From NCBI GenBank assembly GCA_026392465.1, contig JAPLCA010000020.1, positions 1 through 59,713 of the forward strand: a stretch of DNA of 59,713 nucleotides. The letters run 5' to 3'. Position 1 is the first letter of the stretch; every line of letters begins with the position of its first letter. This DNA is from Propionibacteriales bacterium (GTDB lineage: Bacteria; Actinomycetota; Actinomycetes; Propionibacteriales; Nocardioidaceae). A program made the position numbers and the translations under genes. The notes under the pieces are model-generated. The model did not search any database. It was not told the origin of the DNA and saw only the letters and a list, made by a program, of their open reading frames with translations. This document shows, piece after piece, positions 41,855 to 49,084 of the stretch.

Positions 41855-43120
41855 GTGGCAGCGGATCGGGCGGGAGGCGCAGCTCTGCGAGGGCTCGGTC
41901 GCACCCTGCTCGTGGCGCTCGTGCTCGTCACCGTGCTCGGCCAGGTGGTCGCCTGGACCCGCCCCGCCTGGTGGGAGCCCGTGCTCCAGCACCACGCGGC
42001 GCAGTACGTGGTCATCGCCGTCGGCGTGTGGCGCGACGCGCTCGGCGTGTGGAACGTGGTGCTCGCAGCCGCACTGCTCGTCATCGCCCTCGTCGGCGCG
42101 CGACGTCGCGGGCTCGACCCGTGGCGCCCACTCCCCGTCGTCACGGCGCTCGCCCTCGTCTCGTCGCTGGGCCTGTGGACGTACCAGGTGGTCGACGCCC
42201 AGCGGATCGGCGCCGACGTCGGCGTCTTCGCGCCCACCCTGCCGTTCCAGCGGGGCGTGGTGCAGCCCGACCGGACCGTGACCGTCGGCCGGGTCGACGG
42301 CGACGCACTGTCGGCCGACCTCTACCTGCCGCGGGGCGCCTCGGCCGACCGTCGCGTGCCCGTGGTCGTGAACGTGCACGGCGGCGGCTTCACGAGCGGC
42401 GCTCCGCGCCCCACCCCCTACTTCCCGACGCTGCTCGACCGTGGCTACGCCGTCCTCGACGTCAGCTACCGGCTGGCGACCCGCGACCGGCAGACGTGGG
42501 ACCTCGCCGTGGCCGACGTCGGCTGCGCCCTGACGTGGGTCACCCGTCGGGGCCCGGCCGTCGGGCTGGATCCCGACCGCGTGGGGACCATGGGCGACTC
42601 GGCCGGCGGCCAGCTCGCGATCAACGCGGCGAACCTGGGCCGCAGCCTCGACCCGTCGTGCGGGTCGCGCGACGAACTGCCGCGCGTGTCCGCGGTGGTC
42701 GGGCTGTACCCGGCGGTCGACGGGTCGGCCGCCTACGACGAGTCGGCGCTGGGACGCGGGTACGGCGACCTGTACGTCGGAGGGTCGCCGCGCGAGCTCC
42801 CCGAGCGGTACGCGTTCACCGACTCGGCCGAGCACGTCGAGGAGCCGCTGCGGCAGTGCCGGACCGTGGCCGGCGCGTGCGACGGCGCACCGGTCCTGGT
42901 CGTCCAGGGCGGCGCGGACCACCTGATCCTCCCCGACCCGGTGCGCCGGTTCGCCGACGCCTCGCGCCAGGCCGGCATCACGACGCGCTACGTCGAGCTG
43001 CCTGGGCAGGAGCACACGCTCGGCCGAGGCCTGGGGACGCTGTCGTTCGGCACGCTCGTGGCCCGCGACCTCGCGCTGCAGTGGTTCGAGGAGCACCTAC
43101 CTTCCTCGACCTCCGGCTAG
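41855..43120 (+). CDS. Membrane-anchored alpha/beta hydrolase (esterase/lipase HSL type)
   Basis: GTG 41855 follows GGAGAGGG. The 421-aa protein has an N-terminal membrane domain of about four helices (to residue 115) and then a hydrolase domain with HGGGF oxyanion, nucleophile in GDSAGGQLA, Asp in VQGGADHLIL and His in GQEHTLGRG. This is the HSL/BD-FAE esterase pattern, likely outside the membrane. Four cysteines lie in the catalytic domain, consistent with an extracytoplasmic location. The substrate is unknown. It marks the end of the core-like region; the (GGGA)n tract and low-GC island follow. Confidence 0.83.
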   Translation: MAADRAGGAALRGLGRTLLVALVLVTVLGQVVAWTRPAWWEPVLQHHAAQYVVIAVGVWRDALGVWNVVLAAALLVIALVGARRRGLDPWRPLPVVTALALVSSLGLWTYQVVDAQRIGADVGVFAPTLPFQRGVVQPDRTVTVGRVDGDALSADLYLPRGASADRRVPVVVNVHGGGFTSGAPRPTPYFPTLLDRGYAVLDVSYRLATRDRQTWDLAVADVGCALTWVTRRGPAVGLDPDRVGTMGDSAGGQLAINAANLGRSLDPSCGSRDELPRVSAVVGLYPAVDGSAAYDESALGRGYGDLYVGGSPRELPERYAFTDSAEHVEEPLRQCRTVAGACDGAPVLVVQGGADHLILPDPVRRFADASRQAGITTRYVELPGQEHTLGRGLGTLSFGTLVARDLALQWFEEHLPSSTSG

Positions 43121-43162
43121 CTGATGCACCGCTTCGCGAGCCACGACGCCGAGGGCGAACGA

Positions 43163-43198
43163 GGGAGGGAGGGAGGGAGGGAGGGAGGGAGGGAGGGA
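43163..43198. repeat. (GGGA)9 tetranucleotide tract, G-quadruplex-capable
   Basis: Nine uninterrupted GGGA units follow the hydrolase gene. Four or more GGG runs with single-A loops meet the strictest G-quadruplex rule. The tract marks the left edge of the lower-GC island. The surrounding gap (43121-43388) shows no gene. Confidence 0.9.
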
Positions 43199-43388
43199 GC
43201 GAACCCCACCCCGTTCCGTGTGATGGGGCGTGATGCCAGATGGAGAGGCATAGACGGCCAGGGCAGCGGCGGACGGGACTTACTCAGAACACGCACGCGG
43301 CTACCGAAGTTTGCGGTGAGCCGTCGCTGCGGAGAGCTGCCACGGCCAAGACTAAGACCGCTCGACCACATACGACGAAGGTCTGGAT

Positions 43389-43787
43389 ATGAGTTCACGG
43401 TCCGCCCGCTCGGCAGGAATCATCTCACTGCTGCTTCTGACTGCTCTGCTCATGCCGCAGCTGGCTCACGCTGGTACCGCATGGGTCTCCTTCTACAAGG
43501 GCCCGAACGCAGGCGACCCAGAGAACGTCTGGAAGTCCAAGAACATGACGAGCAACGGCAAGTTCACCCGAGCGCAGGCGACCGTGAAGAACACCGGATG
43601 CTTGGGCGACGTGTGCGTCTATGGCTACCTCTCGATTCCAGGCAACGGACAGACCCAAGGCATTGCACCGACCTACGCGTCGTTCAAGTACGTGACCGGG
43701 ACGTTCAAGTGCATGTGGTCCGTACCGGGACAGAGCTCAAAGAATCGGACCCCACTTCGCTGCTACGTCGGCGTCCCCTCCTCGTGA
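43389..43787 (+). CDS. Small secreted Cys-containing protein, family with 44416-44757
   Basis: The 132-aa product has a clear signal peptide ending AHA before GTAWVSFYKG. The ~104-residue mature part contains an early WKSKNMTS, a CLGDVC loop and an end reading C-M-W-x(11)-P-L-R-C-Y. The same C-terminal pattern (C-x-W-x(10,11)-P-x-R-C-[WY]) recurs in the protein at 44416-44757, so they are paralogues. Four cysteines fit two disulfides. Unrecognised family; a secreted bacteriocin-like or matrix protein is possible but unproven. AAGG precedes the ATG. Base use is AT-richer than the surrounding core genes. Confidence 0.75.
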   Translation: MSSRSARSAGIISLLLLTALLMPQLAHAGTAWVSFYKGPNAGDPENVWKSKNMTSNGKFTRAQATVKNTGCLGDVCVYGYLSIPGNGQTQGIAPTYASFKYVTGTFKCMWSVPGQSSKNRTPLRCYVGVPSS

Positions 43788-43813
43788 TGCTGCCAACTAA
43801 GAAAGAAGTGATC

Positions 43814-44416
43814 ATGAAGTCTCGACTCGCTACTACGGTCGGCCTCTGCGCACTCGCCGCAGCCGGCGCGGTCGCCTACGGAGCCGTTCAGGGCGCTACA
43901 GCTTCCAACAGCGCCGAACCATCCGAAGCGCTCGTCGCAGCTGTCCCAGCGCTAGGCGAGGCCCAGGTGAAAACAGACGAGCTGCCGGACTTCCTAGCCC
44001 ACGGGGAGCAGAGCATGCCCGATCTCGAACTCCACACGAGCCGTTTCCTCGGCGCCGTGAACGACGTCAAGACCTGGGTGGCGGTTAACGGCGCCGGCGA
44101 GGGCTGTCTGATCACCCTGTTGCCAGGCGAGGGAGAGTTCGCCGGGATGAGTTGTGCATCCGCCGCCGCGATCTGGCAGGGCAAGTTGACCCTTGAAGTC
44201 AAGGACGCCTCCGACGAGCTCCGAGCCACCCTGGTGCCCGCGCCTTACGATCTCCACGCCGCGCCGCTCAAGGTTGTTGGTGACAACCTCCTCGTCGATA
44301 CGTCGCTGTCATCGACGCCCGCGTTCGAGCTCAGAGCACCGACTCGGGCCGTCGCCGGTCACGGCGATCCGGTCCTGGAGGTACCTAAGCACGAGTCGAT
44401 GGCGTCGGCGAAGTGA
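43814..44416 (+). CDS. Exported protein of unknown function
   Basis: The 200-aa protein begins MKSRLATTVGLCALAAAGAV, a signal anchor or signal peptide, then a Ser/Ala-rich linker. A ~120-residue domain follows with SRFLGAVNDVKTWVAVN, CLITLLPGEGEFAGMSC and a C-terminal strand-rich part. The two cysteines near GEGCLITL and GMSCASAA probably pair. Similar exported domains of unknown role occur in other actinobacteria. AAAGAAG before the ATG is the only ribosome site. Its stop overlaps the next ATG by one base (TGATG), so translation is coupled. Confidence 0.75.
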   Translation: MKSRLATTVGLCALAAAGAVAYGAVQGATASNSAEPSEALVAAVPALGEAQVKTDELPDFLAHGEQSMPDLELHTSRFLGAVNDVKTWVAVNGAGEGCLITLLPGEGEFAGMSCASAAAIWQGKLTLEVKDASDELRATLVPAPYDLHAAPLKVVGDNLLVDTSLSSTPAFELRAPTRAVAGHGDPVLEVPKHESMASAK

Positions 44417-44757
44417 TGCTTCATCGATTGGTCATGGCTACTGTCGCGGCCGCTGCACTACTCGTCGCCGTTCCTTCATCGAGCAACGCTGCTGAGGACG
44501 TGGTCTACTTCAACGGCAAATCGGGACACGCTCAATGGAAGAGCAGTGGCAAGGTCACCAGTACTCGCAACACCTCGCTCGCGTCTGCCGGGTTCGCCTA
44601 TGCGTATGCGAGAGTGGGAACGTTCGAGGTTCACGGTGATGGACCCGGCGTCGTGCAAACTTACTCGCGTCGCCAGTCTCGCGTGGAGTGCGGATGGGCG
44701 AACCGCCACCACCGAGATAAGGTCATCCCCCAACGATGCTGGTGGAGGAACGGATGA
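44416..44757 (+). CDS. Small secreted protein, paralogue of 43389-43787
   Basis: The 113-aa product (ATG 44416; GTG 44413 also possible) has a signal peptide ending near SSSNAA and a mature part starting EDVVYFNGKSGHAQWKSSG. It shares the WKS segment and the C-terminal motif (C-G-W-x(10)-P-Q-R-C-W) with the protein encoded at 43389-43787. It has only two cysteines, versus four there. It overlaps both neighbours (TGATG and ATGA), so three genes are translated as one unit. Function unknown. Confidence 0.72.
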   Translation: MLHRLVMATVAAAALLVAVPSSSNAAEDVVYFNGKSGHAQWKSSGKVTSTRNTSLASAGFAYAYARVGTFEVHGDGPGVVQTYSRRQSRVECGWANRHHRDKVIPQRCWWRNG

Positions 44758-44897
44758 AGGTTTTCCGGCTCGTGGGACGCTTCGTGCTCTGGGTTCTCGA
44801 CGTCATAGGGCGCCTCTTGCCCGGCGCCAACGGAACAACGACCACCCGCGAGGACGTCAAGTGGTACACGCAAGGGCGTCGCGACTACCGCCCCTGA
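44754..44897 (+). CDS. 47-aa basic membrane-associated peptide
   Basis: A 47-aa ORF starts at an ATG that overlaps the preceding stop (ATGA). It has a hydrophobic-amphipathic first half (MKVFRLVGRFVLWVLDVIGR) with periodic Arg/Lys, then a polar half with TTTTREDVKWYTQGRRDYRP. The start overlap and the end-to-end packing support real translation. It might be a membrane-active or immunity peptide for the secreted proteins upstream; nothing in the sequence proves this. Confidence 0.6.
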   Translation: MKVFRLVGRFVLWVLDVIGRLLPGANGTTTTREDVKWYTQGRRDYRP

Positions 44898-44915
44898 TCA
44901 TCGAGAGGCGCGACC

Positions 44916-45184
44916 ATGGCCACCATGAGGGGCGTGCGACGGAGGGGCTAGGAAGACGCTCGACGACTACATCGGCGTCCCCGTGCGGCTGTGGTCGACC
45001 AGCCGCCAGCGGACTATCCTCGGCCCGATCACCGAAACCGCGACCGCGGGCCCCTACGGACTACGTCAGGAGCTACTGGATGGTCGATGGGGCCGGGCTC
45101 GATCTGACCGGACAGGTTCCGGTCAAGCTGAGTGCTGGCGGCGCCGACATCGCTGTCGGCGAGGTCCAGGTCCTCTCCCAGTAG
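44916..45184 (+). pseudogene. Frameshifted remnant of a ~90-aa gene
   Basis: GAGAGG and ATG 44916 open MATMRGVRRRG, but the frame stops at once (TAG 44949-44951). Shifting gives KTLDDYIGVPVRLWSTSRQ, and a second shift near 45060 gives DYVRSYWMVDGAGLDLTGQ and VGEVQVLSQ with a TAG stop at 45184. The three pieces read as one small protein broken by two indels. I do not recognise it. Confidence 0.6.
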
Positions 45185-45191
45185 GTGCGGC

Positions 45192-45806
45192 CTGGTCACG
45201 GCTGATTCGCTCCGAGCGCGGGGAACGCTGTTCTCCGCGCTCGGAGCAGTCGCGCTGAGCTACATGCTCGTCTACGGGGCCGTAGCGGCTGGCTCGTTGT
45301 GGTCGACGCCAGAGCCTTCGTCGCCGGAGTGGACCTGGCGCGGGTCAAGACTGTCCCTCTCTCAACATCGTCGGGTTGTTGATCGCCGCGCTCGCTGCGG
45401 GCCGGGCCGGCGGGGGACCAGCGGTGAGGGAGTGGCTGCTAGGTCGACCTGCCCACCGGCGGTCTGGCGTGGACCTGCTGTCGTTCTCCATCCCGATGCT
45501 GGTCCACTTCCTGGGCTTGGCCCTAGTGGCGTTGTTGGTGGTTGAGCCTAGTCCTCGTGACGCAGCACTCGACGTCCCCCGCTTCGTCTCTGGCGTGGCG
45601 CGAGGCCCCCTCGAGGAACTGGTGGTTGCGGCTGCTCCGTGGCGTTCGGGCGCGCATGGGCGCTGATGCTGCTGCACGCGACCTGGAACGTGATCGCGGT
45701 GACCTGGCTCGTCGAGGGCGCCGGTGCCGCCGTGATCTCGTTCGTGCTACTGACCATCCTGACCGTTGGGTCGGCGGCGGCGTTTGTGGTGGCCGGCGCC
45801 GGCTGA
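45192..45806 (+). pseudogene. Decayed CPBP (CAAX-type) intramembrane protease
   Basis: The frame opens with LVTADSLRARGTLFSALGAV and a membrane helix, changes frame near 45350 to LLIAALAAGRAGGG and further hydrophobic segments including GPLEELVVAA, and changes again near 45640 to AWALMLLHATWNVIAV and two more helices, stopping at 45806. The EE and HxxxN (HATWN) motifs are those of the CPBP family (EExxxR, FxxxH, HxxxN), but the first lacks its Arg and the frame is broken at least twice. Such proteases often accompany bacteriocin or peptide loci. Confidence 0.65.
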
Positions 45807-45982
45807 ACCGCCCCGACTGAAGCTCGCCGGCCCGGGCTGCGGCGGCGGGGGCTGATCTTGCCCAGTTTTTCAGATGCGTCTGTCACAAACCGCCTACTCC
45901 AGCGACCTTCTATCAGTGCCACAAGGGTCGCGACCCGGCCACGCCGGGCCCGGACCCCTTGAGTTACTCGGAAGGACCCGCG

Positions 45983-46261
45983 ATGACCACCGATCCCACC
46001 CCTCCCCAGCCCGCCCGATGGCGCAACTCGTTCGGCGGGCGCTCTGCACGCCGGAAAGTCAGTTCAACCAGACGCATGCGGCCCCACATCCCCGACCGAG
46101 CCCCGGACAAGTCTCGCCCATGCCGATCGCCACGCGCCGCCATCAAGTACTTGGCCGACCTCATCGACGACCTGCGGAAGATCCTCGTCGGCGGCAGAAC
46201 CGTGGCGAAGGTCGCGGCCCGCCTCCACGACCACGGACTGCCCGACTGGCTCAGCCTATGA
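45983..46261 (+). CDS. Small basic hypothetical protein
   Basis: GGAAGGA lies 6 nt before ATG 45983, a good ribosome site. The 92-aa product has a disordered, Arg/Pro-rich first half and a helical end (AAIKYLADLIDDLRKILVGG then ARLHDHGLPDWLSL). I do not recognise it. Its stop overlaps the next small ORF by ATGA. Gene or relic cannot be decided: composition is unlike core genes and it lies within the island of broken genes. Confidence 0.45.
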   Translation: MTTDPTPPQPARWRNSFGGRSARRKVSSTRRMRPHIPDRAPDKSRPCRSPRAAIKYLADLIDDLRKILVGGRTVAKVAARLHDHGLPDWLSL

Positions 46262-46416
46262 CCAGGCACACATACACCGGCAAGCTCATCGCAGAGATCC
46301 AAGCGAGTCCCGTGCGCCCGTGGGTTGCAGGGTTGCTGACCTGCAGGTTTGGGCGGCTGGGGGACTGGCCTGGATTGCTCCGGGTCCGGTCGCCACCACA
46401 GCTAGCGGACTCCTAG
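46258..46416 (+). CDS. 52-aa ORF coupled to the preceding gene
   Basis: The ATG at 46258 overlaps the upstream stop (ATGA). The product starts MTRHTYTGKLIAEIQASPVR and ends PPQLADS. It could be the remaining N-terminus of a longer gene, truncated where the island meets the core gene at 46413 (its stop overlaps the converging DUF2277 stop by 4 nt). Support is limited to the overlap. Confidence 0.35.
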   Translation: MTRHTYTGKLIAEIQASPVRPWVAGLLTCRFGRLGDWPGLLRVRSPPQLADS

Positions 46417-46712
46417 GACGCGGCGCCGGTGCGCAGGCGCACCTCGCGCTCCATGCGTTTCTCGTGCCGCTCCCGGCCCTTCACCGCCTCGACGTCCCGG
46501 TCGCGCGGCGGGGCGCTGGTGACGAGGTCGTCGAGCATGCGGCGGGTGGCCGCGGCGATCTCGTCGACCGCTCGCTCGAACGCCGCGGCGTTGGCGCGCG
46601 AGGGTCGGGTGGAGCCGCTCGTCTTGCGCACGAACTGCAGCGCGGCCTCACGCACCTCGTCGTCGGTGGTGGGCGGCTCGAAGTTGTGGAGCCTGCGGAT
46701 GTTCCGGCACAT
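46413..46712 (-). CDS. DUF2277 domain-containing protein
   Basis: The 99-aa protein begins MCRNIRRLHNFEPPTTDDEV and contains ALQFVRKTSGSTRPSRANAAAF and LVTSAPPRDRDVEA, the recognisable DUF2277 pattern, including the N-terminal MCRNI. No function is known for the family. The ATG is preceded by TACCGT and exactly 6 nt, so it looks leaderless. It marks the return from the lower-GC island to core-like sequence. Confidence 0.93.
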   Translation of the reverse strand: MCRNIRRLHNFEPPTTDDEVREAALQFVRKTSGSTRPSRANAAAFERAVDEIAAATRRMLDDLVTSAPPRDRDVEAVKGRERHEKRMEREVRLRTGAAS

Positions 46713-46787
46713 GCCTCGACGGTACGCCGGGCCGGCCGCGGCGACCAGGGTCCCGGCGGGGGTGCCGGGCCGTGGGCGGCAGAGAGG

Positions 46788-47396
46788 CTAGCCGCGGCGC
46801 TGCGGGTCGGAGATGCTCAGCATGGTGTCGCTGAACAGGTCGATGTCGTCGTCGCGCGAGCGGCCCGTGCCGGCGCCGCGCAGCAGGCTCATCAGCTCGC
46901 CGACGGCGCGGTCGACGCGCGACGTCAGCGCGCCCTCCCCCTCGGCGCTCCAGTCGTGGGGCGACGCGAACACGCCGGTGGGCACGGGCACGGCCTGCAG
47001 GTAGGCCATGAGCGGACGCATCGCGTACTCGACGGCCAGCGAGTGCCGGGCAGTGCCGCCGGTGGCGCCGAGCAGCACCGGCTTGCCGACGAGCGCGTCG
47101 GGCTCGAGCACGTCGACGAAGGACTTGAAGAGTCCGCTGTAGGACGCCTGGAAGACGGGGGTCACGAACCCGACCGCGTCGGCCGCGCCGAGCTGGTCGA
47201 CCACGTGCTGCAGCCGGGGCGACGCGAAGCCGCTGAGCGTGGCGTCGACGACGTCGTGCGCGAGGGGTCGCAGCTCGACGACCTCGATCGACGCGGTGGC
47301 CTCGGCGCGTCGCACGCCGGCGGCGAGCTGGTCGGCGAGCAGGCGCGTGGTCGAGGGGTTGCCGAGGCCGGCGGAGACGATGACGACCCGCGTCAT
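46788..47396 (-). CDS. NADPH-dependent FMN reductase (CE1759 family)
   Basis: The 202-aa flavodoxin-like protein starts MTRVVIVSAGLGNPSTTRLLADQL, with an FMN-phosphate loop (GLGNPSTT) and the GFVTPVFQASYSGLFKSFVD segment. It belongs with the reductases paired with LLM oxidoreductases in corynebacterial-type CE1758/CE1759 operons. It supplies reduced FMN to its partner monooxygenase. The start overlaps the partner stop by ATGA. Substrate of the pair is unknown. Confidence 0.9.
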   Translation of the reverse strand: MTRVVIVSAGLGNPSTTRLLADQLAAGVRRAEATASIEVVELRPLAHDVVDATLSGFASPRLQHVVDQLGAADAVGFVTPVFQASYSGLFKSFVDVLEPDALVGKPVLLGATGGTARHSLAVEYAMRPLMAYLQAVPVPTGVFASPHDWSAEGEGALTSRVDRAVGELMSLLRGAGTGRSRDDDIDLFSDTMLSISDPQRRG

Positions 47397-48511
47397 GCGC
47401 GCACCTCCTCGTCGGTGCTCTCGGCCTGCGCGGCGTCGCGGGCGGCCACGCGCGAGGCGTGCGTGGGTGCGTCGGGGACGCCGGCAGGCCGGCGCGCCTC
47501 GAACTCCTTGCGCAGCGTGGGCAGCACCTCGCCGATCATGTCGATCTGGTGCAGCACCTCCTTCTGCGGCAGGCCGGCGTGGTCGACGAGGAACAGCTGA
47601 CGCTGGTAGTCGCCGAAGTAGTCGGCGAAGGTGAGCGTCTTCTCGATGAACTCCTGCGGGCTGCCGACGGTGAGCGGCGTCTGCGCGGTGAAGTCCTCCA
47701 GGCTCGGCCCGTGGCCGTAGACCGGCGCGTTGTCGAAGTAGGGGCGGAACTCCCGGATCGCGTCCTGGCTGTTCTTGCGCATGAACACCTGGCCACCGAG
47801 GCCGACGATCGCCTGCTCCGGCTCGCCGTGCCCGTAGTGGGCGTAACGCTGCCGGTAGAAGTTGATCAGCCGGATGTAGTGCTCCTTGGGCCAGAAGATG
47901 TTGTTCGCGAAGTAGCCGTCGCCGTAGTACGCGGCCAGCTCGGCGACCTCCGGCGTGCGGATCGACGCGTGCCAGACCATGGGCGGCACGCCGTCGAGGG
48001 GACGCGGCGTCGCGGTGAACCCACGCAGCGGCGTGCGGAAGCGGCCCTCCCAGTCGACGACGTCCTCGTCCCACAGGCGCCGCAGGAGCTGGTAGTTCTC
48101 GACCGTCAGCTCGACGGCGCGGGTCGGGTCCTGACCGAACCAGGAGTAGACGGGGGCGGAGTTGCCACGCCCGAGCATGAGGTCGACGCGGCCGTCGGAA
48201 AGGTGCTGCAGCACGGCGTAGTCCTCGGCCAGCTTGACCGGGTCGTTCGTGGTGATCTGCGCGATGGCCGTCGAGAACACGATGCGCTCGGTCTGCGCGG
48301 CCATGTAGGCCATGAGGGTCGTCGGCGACGTCGTCACGAAGGGCGGGTTGTGCTGCTGGCCGCTCGCGAAGACGTCGAGGCCGACCTCCTCGGTCTTCTT
48401 CGCGATCTCGACGAGCGCCTTGATGCGCGCGTTCTCGGTAGGCGTCGTGCCGTCGGTGGGGTCCTGGGTGACGTCGCCGACGGTGAAGATGCCGAACTGC
48501 ATGCTGCTCAT
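47393..48511 (-). CDS. LLM class flavin-dependent oxidoreductase (CE1758 family)
   Basis: The 372-aa TIM-barrel protein begins MSSMQFGIFTVGDVTQDPTDG and has LGRGNSAPVYSWFGQDPTRA and VGSPQEFIEKTLTFADYFGDY, the signatures of the CE1758 luciferase-like monooxygenases. It uses reduced FMN from the coupled reductase. An AGGAGG site lies upstream. The AT-rich repeat region at 48541-48562 probably carries its promoter and operator; a MarR-type regulator would be expected, but none is encoded in the window. Confidence 0.9.
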   Translation of the reverse strand: MSSMQFGIFTVGDVTQDPTDGTTPTENARIKALVEIAKKTEEVGLDVFASGQQHNPPFVTTSPTTLMAYMAAQTERIVFSTAIAQITTNDPVKLAEDYAVLQHLSDGRVDLMLGRGNSAPVYSWFGQDPTRAVELTVENYQLLRRLWDEDVVDWEGRFRTPLRGFTATPRPLDGVPPMVWHASIRTPEVAELAAYYGDGYFANNIFWPKEHYIRLINFYRQRYAHYGHGEPEQAIVGLGGQVFMRKNSQDAIREFRPYFDNAPVYGHGPSLEDFTAQTPLTVGSPQEFIEKTLTFADYFGDYQRQLFLVDHAGLPQKEVLHQIDMIGEVLPTLRKEFEARRPAGVPDAPTHASRVAARDAAQAESTDEEVRA

Positions 48512-48540
48512 GGAAGCCTCCTGGTCCTCATGCTCCCACC

Positions 48541-48562
48541 AACTAGTTCAACTTTCAACTTA
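48541..48562 (-). promoter_or_regulatory. AT-rich repeat region before the LLM/FMN reductase operon
   Basis: The minus strand reads AGTTGAA twice in tandem followed by the palindrome AACTAGTT, an AT-rich patch in an otherwise GC-rich gap. It suits a regulator-binding site overlapping a -35-like TTGAAA/TTGAAC. Confidence 0.4.
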
Positions 48563-48593
48563 TTCCGCGGCGGCGCGGACGCTCGACGGGCGC

Positions 48594-49064
48594 TCAGCGT
48601 CGGTCGGCGAAGAAGGCGCGCAGGAGGTCCGACGACTCGGTGGCGAGCACGCCCGACGTCACCTCGGGGCGGTGGTTGAGGCGACGGTCGCGCACGACGT
48701 CCCACAACGACCCGACCGCACCAGCCTTGTCGTCCCACGCCCCCAGCACGAGACGCCGGACCCGTGCCGACACGATCGCGCCCGCGCACATCGTGCACGG
48801 CTCGAGCGTGACGACCAGCGTGCACCCGTCGAGGCGCCAGGTGCCGAGCCGTGCCGAGGCCGCCCGCAGCGCCACCAGCTCGGCGTGGCCGAGCGGGTCC
48901 TGGTCGCGCTCCCGCGTGTTGAACCCCTCCCCCACGACCGTCCCCGCAGGGTCGAGCACGACCGCACCGACCGGCACGTCGTCGGACGCGAGAGCCCGCT
49001 CGGCCAGGACGAGGGCGTGACGCATCGCCGCCACCTCGTCGCCCTGCCCCGCCCCGCTGCTCAC
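48594..49064 (-). CDS. tadA: tRNA adenosine(34) deaminase TadA-like nucleoside deaminase
   Basis: The protein has the CDA/TadA zinc motif: HAEL (catalytic Glu and first ligand) and PCTMCAGAI (two Cys ligands), with ARVRRLVLGAWDDKAGAVGS after it. It converts wobble A34 to inosine in tRNA-Arg(ACG). GTG 49064 is preferred over ATG 49025 because DEVAAMRHALVLAERA gives the full first helix, and because GACGAT lies exactly 6 nt before it (leaderless). This gives 156 aa. A deaminase of free nucleosides is a less likely alternative. Confidence 0.85.
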   Translation of the reverse strand: MSSGAGQGDEVAAMRHALVLAERALASDDVPVGAVVLDPAGTVVGEGFNTRERDQDPLGHAELVALRAASARLGTWRLDGCTLVVTLEPCTMCAGAIVSARVRRLVLGAWDDKAGAVGSLWDVVRDRRLNHRPEVTSGVLATESSDLLRAFFADRR

Positions 49065-49084
49065 GCCCTGATCGTCCCAGACGG

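Noticed and set aside
43163..43198. Tandem repeat as a CRISPR array
   Set aside because: It is a 4-bp microsatellite with no spacers; no cas gene is present anywhere in the window.
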